Shown: positions 1 through 7,334 of the stretch, one piece after another
How the letters are laid out: every line of letters starts with the position of its first letter
Position numbering within the stretch: the first letter of the stretch is position 1
Source of the DNA: Psychrobacillus lasiicapitis
GTDB taxonomy: Bacteria; Bacillota; Bacilli; Bacillales_A; Planococcaceae
Length of the DNA: 64,000 bases
Assembly (NCBI RefSeq): GCF_006861795.1
Contig: NZ_VDGH01000006.1
Location: 186,001-250,000, forward strand
Reading direction: 5' to 3'
The notes under the pieces: generated by a model
What the model was told of the DNA's origin: nothing
Seen by the model: only the letters and a program-made list of their open reading frames with translations
Databases searched by the model: none
Program-made: the position numbers and the translations under genes

Positions 1-937
1 CTTTAATAACGTCTGATCCTCTTCTAATTCCACTGTCTAACAAAATCGGTATTCTACCCTGAACTACATCTGCAATAGGAGGTAAGGCTTCTAATGAAGA
101 GATACAACCGTCAAGTTGTCTACCACCATGGTTGGAGACAATTAGTCCATCCACCCCGTAATCCAGTGCCTTAGATGCATCCTCTTCGTGAAGAATACCC
201 TTTAATAAGATTGGTAGAGAGGTATGCTTTTTAATTGTGCGTAAGTCTTCCCATGTTAAAGAAGGATTGAATAATAAATCTCCTATTTTTTCTATAACTC
301 CCTTGTCATCAGAAGAAGGGCGAGTCTTGAATCTCTCTAGGAAAACAGGATCATTTATATAGTTAGCTGACCCCTTTCCTAGTTTAAGAGGAGAGTATCC
401 ATTATTTAAGTCTCGTTCCCGGTTTCCGATTAAAGATGTATCAACCGTAATGACAATAGCTGAGTAACCTGCTTTTTCTGCCCGTTTAACCATGCTAATT
501 GCTAACTCCTCATCCTTAGACCAATATAATTGAAACCAGCGAGGGGTATCTCCAAGATGAGTAGCAATTTCCTCAAGTGAATAAGATGTAAAAGTACTAG
601 CGATAAACGGAACCCCGTGGTAGGCAGCAGCTCGTGCTGAAGCTAGCTCTCCTTCTGGATGAAAGATACTTTGTACACCGACAGGAGCTAATGCGAAAGA
701 ATTAAGAAATGTAGTACCTAATATTTTGGAGGAAGTATCCCGAATGCTGACGTCATTTAAATATTTAGGGACGATTTGCCAACTTTCAAAAGCATCTATA
801 TTAGCTTTTAACGTAATCTCATTACCAGCTCCGCTATTAACATATGTAAAAGGGCCGTTTTCTATAGACTCAGCTGCCATTTTTTCTAATAGTGAAACAG
901 AATGGGGTAATTCTAGATTAGAAATAGAATTTGTCAT
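1..937 (-). CDS. FMN-dependent alpha-hydroxy-acid dehydrogenase/oxidase (partial)
   Basis: The minus strand is open from an ATG at 937 to the left edge, about 312 codons, so the C-terminal end lies outside. A GAAAGGAAG ribosome site sits just upstream. The translation fits the lactate-oxidase/glycolate-oxidase TIM-barrel family: an early SGAGNE segment, WFQLYW, a VDT segment, ILLKGI (FMN-binding lysine) and SNHGGRQLDG holding the catalytic histidine. Members oxidise L-lactate or other 2-hydroxy acids to 2-oxo acids. It follows livF by 52 bp on the same strand, so it is probably the last gene of the liv operon; this hints that the operon handles a compound degraded through a hydroxy acid. The exact substrate is not readable. 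An in-frame ATG seven codons upstream is less likely because the ribosome site lies inside it. Confidence 0.85.
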   Translation of the reverse strand, partial: MTNSISNLELPHSVSLLEKMAAESIENGPFTYVNSGAGNEITLKANIDAFESWQIVPKYLNDVSIRDTSSKILGTTFLNSFALAPVGVQSIFHPEGELASARAAAYHGVPFIASTFTSYSLEEIATHLGDTPRWFQLYWSKDEELAISMVKRAEKAGYSAIVITVDTSLIGNRERDLNNGYSPLKLGKGSANYINDPVFLERFKTRPSSDDKGVIEKIGDLLFNPSLTWEDLRTIKKHTSLPILLKGILHEEDASKALDYGVDGLIVSNHGGRQLDGCISSLEALPPIADVVQGRIPILLDSGIRRGSDVIK

Positions 938-989
938 TGGTATCTTCCTTTCTTGCATCTTTGGATGTGTAAAAGAGTTTTTTGTCACA

Positions 990-1706
990 TTAACTTGATC
1001 TTTTGCCAAGGTAAGCTTCTACGACTCTTGAATCTTCTAATAAACTTTGAGCCTCACCATTGATGATTACTTTCCCGGTTTCCATCACGTAACCGTAATC
1101 GGCGACTTTTAGAGCTTGTTTTGCATTTTGTTCTACCAGAAGGACTGTCGTTCCATTTTCTTTTATTTCACGAATCATTTTAAAGATATCAGCTACAATT
1201 AATGGAGCTAATCCCATAGAAGGTTCATCTAGTAATAATAATTTCGGCTTGGAAAGTAAAGCTCTAGCTATAGCGAGCATTTGTTGTTGTCCGCCTGAAA
1301 GTGTACCTCCAAGTTGTTCTTTACGTTCTTTTAAAATAGGAAATTGGGACATTACTTCTTCAATATCTCTTTTAATCTCTTTATCATTTCGATGGTAGGC
1401 ACCCATTTCTAGATTTTCCATAACGGTCATACTAGATAATATTGCTCTACCTTCAGGTACAAGAGCAATTCCTTTTCTTAGAAGCTGATCGGGTCTAAGT
1501 CCAGTAATATCTTCTCCTAGGAATTCTACTGTTCCATGCTTTGGTTTCAATAATCCAGAGATAGTTTTCATTGATGTCGTTTTTCCTGCACCGTTTGCTC
1601 CAAGGAGAGTCACGACCTGACCTTGTTCCACTTCAAGGCTTACTTGTTTAAGAGCCTGGATTTTTCCGTAAAAAGTTTCAATTCCCTTTACTTTAAGCAA
1701 TCTCAT
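990..1706 (-). CDS. livF: Branched-chain/hydrophobic amino-acid ABC transporter ATPase LivF
   Basis: A 238-residue ABC ATPase of the LivF (HAAT) type on the cytosolic side of the transporter. Visible motifs are Walker A GANGAGKT, the LSGGQQQ signature, Walker B LLLLDEP followed by SMGLAP, and the LivF-typical VEQNA stretch. I place the start at 1706 because AGGAGG lies 5 bases upstream; a longer open frame to 1793 runs antiparallel-free but inside livG and lacks a site. It overlaps the end of livG by 14 bp, suggesting translational coupling. It works with LivG, LivH, LivM and the LivK lipoprotein upstream. Substrate identity cannot be read from an ATPase. Confidence 0.93.
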   Translation of the reverse strand: MRLLKVKGIETFYGKIQALKQVSLEVEQGQVVTLLGANGAGKTTSMKTISGLLKPKHGTVEFLGEDITGLRPDQLLRKGIALVPEGRAILSSMTVMENLEMGAYHRNDKEIKRDIEEVMSQFPILKERKEQLGGTLSGGQQQMLAIARALLSKPKLLLLDEPSMGLAPLIVADIFKMIREIKENGTTVLLVEQNAKQALKVADYGYVMETGKVIINGEAQSLLEDSRVVEAYLGKRSS

Positions 1707-2466
1707 CGTCCTCCTCTGCACCGAGGTATGCCTCAATAACTTCTTGGTTGTTCTGAATTTCTGTTGGTGTTCCTTCTGCAAGTTTCTTCCCAAAATTCAA
1801 AACGGTAATTCTATCACACAGTTTCATAACAAAGGGCATATCATGTTCGATTAATAGCACGGTGACTCCTCTTTTTTGTACTTTTTTTATTAAATCAAAA
1901 AGGCTTTCTGTTTCGGTTTCATTCATTCCAGCTGCCGGCTCATCTAACAGTAACAGCTTCGGGTTACTAGCCAAAGCTCTAGCAATTTCGAGCCTTCTTT
2001 GTTGTCCGTATGCTAAATTTTCGGCGATAGTGTCTTGAAACATAGATAAGCCTACTAGTTCTAATAGTTCCGATGCAGCTTCAAGTGAATTAGTCTCTTC
2101 TTTACGTTGCGCTTTAGTCCTCAACACACTGTTTAATACACCCGATTTACTCCGGCAATGGCTACCAACTAAAACATTTTCTAGTACCGACATTTGCGAA
2201 AAAAGACGGATATTCTGGAATGTACGACAAATTCCTTTATCGGTAATTTTATGTGGTTTAAGTCCAGATATTTTATCACCAAGAAAGCTGATCTCTCCAG
2301 AAGTAGGGGGGAACATGTTCGTAATCACATTAAATAAGGTCGTTTTTCCAGCACCATTAGGTCCGATTAAACCGAATATTTCCCCCTCATTTATCTGGAA
2401 GGATACATCCGTTAAAGCGGAGATCCCGCCAAAGTTCTTAGTTATATTTTTTAGTTCTAATACCAA
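1693..2466 (-). CDS. livG: Branched-chain/hydrophobic amino-acid ABC transporter ATPase LivG
   Basis: A 257-residue ABC ATPase of the LivG type. It shows Walker A GPNGAGKTT, a Q-loop in FQNIRLF, signature LAYGQQRRLEIARAL (the YGQQRR variant usual for LivG), Walker B LLLLDEPAAGMN and the switch-region IEHDM. The start codon is TTG at 2466, with a G-rich site (AAGGGGGGGG) six bases upstream. The gene overlaps both neighbours (livM end by 29 bp, livF start by 14 bp), the packing expected of one polycistronic message. It energises import together with LivF. Confidence 0.93.
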   Translation of the reverse strand: MVLELKNITKNFGGISALTDVSFQINEGEIFGLIGPNGAGKTTLFNVITNMFPPTSGEISFLGDKISGLKPHKITDKGICRTFQNIRLFSQMSVLENVLVGSHCRSKSGVLNSVLRTKAQRKEETNSLEAASELLELVGLSMFQDTIAENLAYGQQRRLEIARALASNPKLLLLDEPAAGMNETETESLFDLIKKVQKRGVTVLLIEHDMPFVMKLCDRITVLNFGKKLAEGTPTEIQNNQEVIEAYLGAEEDDEIA

Positions 2467-3418
2467 GGCTGCCCCCCCTTTTTATCTTTAATTTCTTTTT
2501 GAACCAATTTAGTAAAGACACATCAATAATTCCTTGAGGACGGAATGCCATCATGGCAATAAGGACTACACCATAAATCATATAACGGTAATCACTTATA
2601 AATCGTAAAGCTTCAGGTAAAATGGTCATAAACGTTGCTCCGAATATCGCTCCCCAGATCAACTCACTACCACCGAATATAGAGAAGATAAGGATATCTA
2701 CTGCGCGGTGATAGGCAAAGTCAGCAGGACTGATATAGGCCATTACATGGGCATACAAGGCACCAGCAAAGCCAGCTAAAATGGCTCCCTGCGTAAAGGA
2801 CAGAACTTTATAATAGGTAATATTTATTCCCATGGACTCTGCAGCTTTTTCATCCATTTTAATAGCTGCAAAAGCTCTTCCAACACGTGATTTATTTTGT
2901 CTAATAAAGAACCATATGAGTAAAATGTTCACTAATAATAAGGTCAACACGACTAGTAAATAAATAAATTGATTGTTCTTTAACCCAAGCATGTCAGGGT
3001 CGAATCCTGTGATCTGAAAGGACTTAAATAGTTCTCTTCCTAGATGTGGAATACCAGATAGACCAATGGAGCCCTGTGTAATAGATTCCCAATTAACAAA
3101 GATTACTCGAATAACTTCACCAAAGCCTAAAGTAGCAATGGCCAAATAGACTCCAGATAGTCTTAGCGCAGGAATCCCAATCAGAATACCAAAAACACCT
3201 GCCACAACTGCACCCAAGATGATGCCTAAGAAAATTGGAAGATCAAAGTTAATTGTTAATAAGGCAGAAGTATAAGCCCCGATACCCATAAAACCAGCAT
3301 TTCCTAAAGATAGTTGACCCGAGGAAAGAGTAATGTAAATGCTTATTCCTAGAATTATATTAATAAGAATAAAAGAGACTATTTGTAAATGATATGGATT
3401 TAAAATAACACCTAACAT
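2438..3418 (-). CDS. livM: Branched-chain/hydrophobic amino-acid ABC transporter permease LivM
   Basis: A 326-residue membrane permease. Hydrophobic segments alternate through the whole length, and the LivM hallmarks are present: LSLGNAGFMGIGAY near the N-terminus, IPALRLSGVYLAIATLGFGE in the middle and the FAAIKMDEKAAESMGIN cytoplasmic loop that contacts the ATPases. I use the ATG at 3418 (GGAAGGTGA upstream) rather than the longer open frame to 3544, since homologues begin about here and the extension runs inside livH. The stop of livH lies in this gene's ribosome site. It ends with a basic tail overlapping livG. Confidence 0.92.
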   Translation of the reverse strand: MLGVILNPYHLQIVSFILINIILGISIYITLSSGQLSLGNAGFMGIGAYTSALLTINFDLPIFLGIILGAVVAGVFGILIGIPALRLSGVYLAIATLGFGEVIRVIFVNWESITQGSIGLSGIPHLGRELFKSFQITGFDPDMLGLKNNQFIYLLVVLTLLLVNILLIWFFIRQNKSRVGRAFAAIKMDEKAAESMGINITYYKVLSFTQGAILAGFAGALYAHVMAYISPADFAYHRAVDILIFSIFGGSELIWGAIFGATFMTILPEALRFISDYRYMIYGVVLIAMMAFRPQGIIDVSLLNWFKKKLKIKRGGSLGIRTKKYN

Positions 3419-3425
3419 CCCATCA

Positions 3426-4310
3426 TCACCTTCCTGCCTCAGCCGTATTCTTACCAAAAATCCCTTGTGGTCGTAAGAGAAGAATGAATATGATTGTAAT
3501 AAAGGCAATCGCATCACGATATCCGGAGTCACCGTACGCAACAATCATCGTTTCAGCAAGACCAAGAAGTAATCCTCCTGCCATTGCTCCTTTGACATTC
3601 CCCATTCCACCTAAAATAATAATTGCTAAACCCTTTAGTCCCATTGATAATCCCATTTGTGGGTTAACTGAGTTAAAGGCCATTCCTACTAAAATACCAG
3701 CTATCCCACCAAGTGCAGAAGCAAGAATTACTGTTGTTGTTATCGTTCGTTTCGTATTCACACCAAGCAGACTTGCCGTTTCTAAATTTTCAGCTGTAGC
3801 ACGAAGAGCTTTCCCAGCTTTCGTTTTGGAAAGCCAATAGGAGAGTACAACCATTAGTGTAATTGATATGACAAATATTAAAATTTGTACAAGATAAATG
3901 GTTATAGAACCAACTTGAAATTGAATCTGCGCAAAAGAGTGGCGGAAGGGATGGTTACCGGCCCCAAATATATGATGGGAGAGATTCTCCAATAATATAG
4001 AAACTCCGATCGTACTTATTAAAGGAGCAAGATGTGAAACACCCTGTTTACCGCGAAGAGGGCGTAATGCAATACGCTCAAGCATATAACCTAGAATAAC
4101 TGTGACTCCAATTGCAGCAAGAAATGCAATCCACAATGGCAAACCAAACACACTTGTTATTAGTACCCCAATAAAAGCCCCAATCATAAAAATCTCGCCA
4201 TGTGCCATATTAATAATGCCAAGTACACCAAATACAAGAGTGAAACCTAGGGCAACAATGGCATAAATGCTTCCAAGTGTTATTCCATTGATTATTTGTT
4301 CTAATAGCAA
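3426..4310 (-). CDS. livH: Branched-chain/hydrophobic amino-acid ABC transporter permease LivH
   Basis: A 294-residue permease with about eight hydrophobic segments. The N-terminal ITLGSIYAIVALGFTLVFG and INMAHGEIFMIGA stretches and the AENLETASLLGVN loop are diagnostic for LivH. It pairs with LivM to form the channel. The gene follows livK after 78 bp that contain a stem-loop at 4333-4355, and it precedes livM by 7 bp. The ATG at 4310 has an AAAGGGTG site upstream. Confidence 0.93.
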   Translation of the reverse strand: MLLEQIINGITLGSIYAIVALGFTLVFGVLGIINMAHGEIFMIGAFIGVLITSVFGLPLWIAFLAAIGVTVILGYMLERIALRPLRGKQGVSHLAPLISTIGVSILLENLSHHIFGAGNHPFRHSFAQIQFQVGSITIYLVQILIFVISITLMVVLSYWLSKTKAGKALRATAENLETASLLGVNTKRTITTTVILASALGGIAGILVGMAFNSVNPQMGLSMGLKGLAIIILGGMGNVKGAMAGGLLLGLAETMIVAYGDSGYRDAIAFITIIFILLLRPQGIFGKNTAEAGR

Positions 4311-4332
4311 GAAATTTCACCCTTTCAAATTA

Positions 4333-4355
4333 GGTAAGGGCAAGTTGCCCTTACC
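4333..4355 (-). promoter_or_regulatory. Stem-loop in the livK-livH gap
   Basis: GGTAAGGGC and GCCCTTACC form a perfect 9-bp stem around a 5-base loop between livK and livH, without a long T run. In many ABC import operons such a hairpin protects the binding-protein part of the message or partly terminates transcription, so that the binding protein is made in excess. The structure is seen; the role is inferred. Confidence 0.6.
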
Positions 4356-4388
4356 TGTATTTGTACAAAATACTAAGTACCTACCTAC

Positions 4389-5543
4389 TTACTCAAATTG
4401 TTGGAATGCCCCGTCCTTGATAATTAGTACGGTTGGTTCCATGATGACATCGCCATCTTCATCAAATGAAAACTTTCCAAGTATACCGTCTAAATCCTTT
4501 ATCTCAGCAAGCGCATCACGAAGTGCGTCTCTATCAGCTTCTCCAGCGTTCTTCAAGCCCTCAGCCATAATATAAAGTGCATCATACGCTTGTGCAGCAA
4601 ATTGATCTGGTTTATGACCATATGCACTTTCATACTTTTTAACGAACTCTTGTACTTTTGGATCATCCTTTTCACCAAACCAAGGTGTTGCAACTATTAA
4701 GCCTTCTGATGCTTCTCCAGCTATTTCGATAACTTGTGGAGAGTTAAATCCATTTCCCCCCACAAAAGGTAAATCAATTCCCATTTTTCTTGCTTGATCC
4801 ATAATAACCGCACCCTCATTGTAAAGAGCTGAAGCTAAGATCAAATCTGGTTGAAGATCCTTGATTTTTGTTAGTTGTGCATTATAATCTGATTGACCTT
4901 TCTGGAAGGTTTCGATTGTTACAATTTCAAGGCCCATATTTTCTGCTTCTGCTTTCATAGTGTCATACCCCGACTGTGTAAACAAATCGTCATTTCCGTA
5001 TAGAATTGCGACCTTTTTTGCCCCATATTTATTCACTGCTTTTTCTAAAGCAGCGGGTATTGCTAGAGATTCAGGTATCGAATTTCTAAAAACATACTCA
5101 CCAATCTGTGGAATGCCTGCAGCAGTTGTAGAAGTTCCCATGATAGGAATTCCGTTTATGTCTGCTTCTGGTCCAACAACATTCATTTCAGTGCTTAAAG
5201 TTGGTCCAAGTAAAGCTACAATATCATCTGAACTCATCAGTTTTTGAGCAACAGTCAATGCTTGGTCTTGTTTTCCAGCAGAATCTTCAATAATAAGCTC
5301 TATCTTCACATCGCCTTTTTCATTAATCTCATCTAGGGCTAAGTTAAATCCATTGGTGATGGCTTCCCCGTATGCTGCCCCAGGACCGGTCATATAGGAA
5401 ATAACGCCTATTTTTGCTGAAACAGGACCTTCAGATTTTTCACTTGCATTGCTAGTATTCGTATCATCCTCACCACATGCAGCTAACATAACTACCATTA
5501 GAACTGAGATTAATAGATATACTCTTTTAAAACTATTTCTCAT
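4389..5543 (-). CDS. livK: Branched-chain/hydrophobic amino-acid ABC transporter substrate-binding lipoprotein LivK
   Basis: A 384-residue precursor. The N-terminus has basic residues, a hydrophobic stretch and a lipobox LAAC, so the mature protein is a lipoprotein on the outer face of the membrane. The body matches periplasmic-binding-fold type I (Peripla_BP_6): IGVISYMTGPGAAYG at the start of lobe 1, followed by LGPTLSTEM and the late QAYDAL segment. The ATG at 5543 with a GGGGG-rich site 7 bases upstream is preferred to an in-frame start 16 codons earlier that would spoil the signal peptide. First gene of livKHMGF plus the hydroxy-acid dehydrogenase. The ligand is likely a branched-chain or related hydrophobic amino acid. 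Confidence 0.92.
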   Translation of the reverse strand: MRNSFKRVYLLISVLMVVMLAACGEDDTNTSNASEKSEGPVSAKIGVISYMTGPGAAYGEAITNGFNLALDEINEKGDVKIELIIEDSAGKQDQALTVAQKLMSSDDIVALLGPTLSTEMNVVGPEADINGIPIMGTSTTAAGIPQIGEYVFRNSIPESLAIPAALEKAVNKYGAKKVAILYGNDDLFTQSGYDTMKAEAENMGLEIVTIETFQKGQSDYNAQLTKIKDLQPDLILASALYNEGAVIMDQARKMGIDLPFVGGNGFNSPQVIEIAGEASEGLIVATPWFGEKDDPKVQEFVKKYESAYGHKPDQFAAQAYDALYIMAEGLKNAGEADRDALRDALAEIKDLDGILGKFSFDEDGDVIMEPTVLIIKDGAFQQFE

Positions 5544-5828
5544 CTCTCTACCCCCTATAAATTCTTTACCGTACAGTTCTATTAAATCCAATAAATTTCG
5601 TAAAGTAAAGTTATTATTTAGAATTATTTAAATTTTCTATATAAAAGTAGATAGTGTTAGATTAAAAGCTCCTGTTTCAAAGAAGACGATCATATGTTTC
5701 TGACACAGGGACGCGATTTTAATGAGGGAAATGCTATCTAATAGTTAGTGCTCAAAAAAGCTATTAGTCTAACAGAGGGCACTGAAAAAGTCCTCAAAAG
5801 GATATCTTAGCGAGTAAGTGGAACCCGT

Positions 5829-5956
5829 TGATTTCGGTTCCAGGCGGTCGCATTCCGCGGGGTGAGCGATGAACCATCACCGCCCCTTCGGGTACGTTGT
5901 GATGGTTCATCTGTCTCACTGATCCCGCTGGAGTCGCCGCCTTCCTCTCCAATCAA
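5829..5956 (+). repeat. GC-rich hairpin repeat, family 1, copy R1 (solo)
   Basis: A ~130-bp GC-rich palindromic stretch in otherwise AT-rich intergenic DNA, sharing CCAGGCGG, TCCGCGGGG, GGAGTCGCCGCC and a CCAATCAA end with copies at 44921-45047, 45171-45293, 56814-56936 and 57211-57339. The two arms of the inner loop (TGAACCATCAC and GTGATGGTTCA) pair with each other. Unlike the other four copies it stands alone and lacks the TATAGGGAAACTGCG ends. The surrounding 5544-6141 region holds no convincing gene. Confidence 0.8.
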
Positions 5957-6141
5957 CTAATGTATGTCTCTATTTCAGCAAATTGAAAAACGCGAGTTTC
6001 TTAGGGCCTCGTCTAACACGCCTGTTGTTTAGGAATTACCTTTTAATGATGAGAGGAATTAACAGTTAAATGTCGAATTACTAATTTATAGTAGGCTAGT
6101 AAATTGTCTTTAATCTAATTTTGATCCAAGGGGTGGGAAAA

Positions 6142-7014
6142 TTGGTTAAAATATTTGATTCAATTTATGTAAATAATAGTCAAGAAATTGTTCTCGAATT
6201 AAAAGACATTACTCCAAAAGGATATATAGAAAATTATAGAAGGAAATTATTTTGCTCTACAGAGGGGTGCAATGCGAAGTTATCGTTTGTCGCAAAGTCC
6301 GGGAATAGAAGTTATCTAAGAACTTGGAGGTATAGCTTACATTCCAAGCATTGCCTGCATTTTTTTGTTAAAGAAGAAGGGGAAATCAGCGGTAAGAGGC
6401 CTAATGTACAAATTGGTGTGGTTTATGGTGATCAAATGAATAGATCACAAAAAGAAGCATTTGAATTGGAATTGTTGAGTGAAGAGGAAAGAGTAAAACG
6501 ATTAGAAGATAAAAGTAGACAAAGAAATAATAGAAATAATCGATTAAGGAAAAGAAGCACATCAGAACAACTCACTATTCATATGAATCTCGATCCTAGT
6601 AAGTTAACGGAGGACATACCAAAATTAAAAGCGAGATTGTACAAAAGAGATGTAGACACATTAAAGAAGAATGACTTGGGTCATGCTAGAACGTTGATAG
6701 GTAGAATACAGAGTGTAGATTATTCAGAGCAAAATGCAATAGTAAGGATCTATAAAAACAATACGTATATGAATGTGAAATTTGAAAAAGCTTTTTTTGC
6801 TTCAGCTCCAACATACAGTAATTTGTTTCTATATATTCAGCGCTTTTCTGAAGAAAATGATTCTGTCATTTTCTGTGCCACTGGTGAAGTTAGAAAAAAC
6901 ATGGATAATGATGAATTTGAATTAATCGTAATTAATAAAGAAGGATTATTAATTCACGGAATGACCTTGCCCTCATTAGTAGCTTCTTATGCGACACAGC
7001 AACTTTCATTTTAA
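6142..7014 (+). CDS. Orphan protein with N-terminal Cys/His cluster, possible zinc-binding nucleic-acid protein
   Basis: A 290-residue protein I do not recognise. The start is TTG at 6142, because AAGGGGTGGG lies five bases upstream; an in-frame TTG at 6121 has no site. Residues about 35-75 hold CSTEGC and then HSKHC, a C-x4-C ... H-x2-HC spacing that could bind zinc. The middle (about 115-145) is very basic and Asn/Arg-rich (RQRNNRNNRLRKR), and the C-terminal half looks like a beta-rich domain. It stands alone on the plus strand and converges with the helicase/NUDIX operon, with hairpins between them. A DNA- or RNA-binding role is a guess from composition. Confidence 0.7.
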   Translation: MVKIFDSIYVNNSQEIVLELKDITPKGYIENYRRKLFCSTEGCNAKLSFVAKSGNRSYLRTWRYSLHSKHCLHFFVKEEGEISGKRPNVQIGVVYGDQMNRSQKEAFELELLSEEERVKRLEDKSRQRNNRNNRLRKRSTSEQLTIHMNLDPSKLTEDIPKLKARLYKRDVDTLKKNDLGHARTLIGRIQSVDYSEQNAIVRIYKNNTYMNVKFEKAFFASAPTYSNLFLYIQRFSEENDSVIFCATGEVRKNMDNDEFELIVINKEGLLIHGMTLPSLVASYATQQLSF

Positions 7015-7078
7015 GATACCTTCATCATAATACGGAAAATACTCAAGAACTCTTCATTGATAAATTGATTAAGGGTTT

Positions 7079-7116
7079 GGAGTATCTGTAAGAGCAATAG
7101 CTCGTGTAGATACTCC
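7079..7116 (+). terminator. Hairpin downstream of the 6142-7014 gene
   Basis: GGAGTATCT pairs with AGATACTCC, with a second small stem GAGC/GCTC inside the loop, followed by TTATCTT. The T run is imperfect, so it is a candidate terminator rather than a certain one. Confidence 0.5.
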
Positions 7117-7274
7117 TTATCTTAAAAAGCGACCCTGTGATAAGAAACGGCTTAGAAATTGAAATAGAGGCTTGTAAGAAGATTTTCTAAAACCAAGAAA
7201 TTTTAAAATGAAAGCTTATTATCAACAAACTTATAATAGATTTATTTCCCCATATAGATTATGCAATTTTAAGT

Positions 7275-7314
7275 CAAAAAAGTATCTTCAAAGTCAAGTG
7301 ACTGTGAAGATACT
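7275..7314 (-). terminator. Rho-independent terminator of the helicase operon
   Basis: Read on the minus strand, AGTATCTTCA and TGAAGATACT form a perfect 10-bp stem followed by six T residues. It sits 20 bp past the helicase stop codon. Confidence 0.75.
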
Positions 7315-7334
7315 ATTAATTATATTGGTGGGTT

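Noticed and set aside
726-998. Open frame of 90 codons on the plus strand
   Set aside because: Runs antisense to the hydroxy-acid dehydrogenase, whose motifs are clear; no ribosome site.
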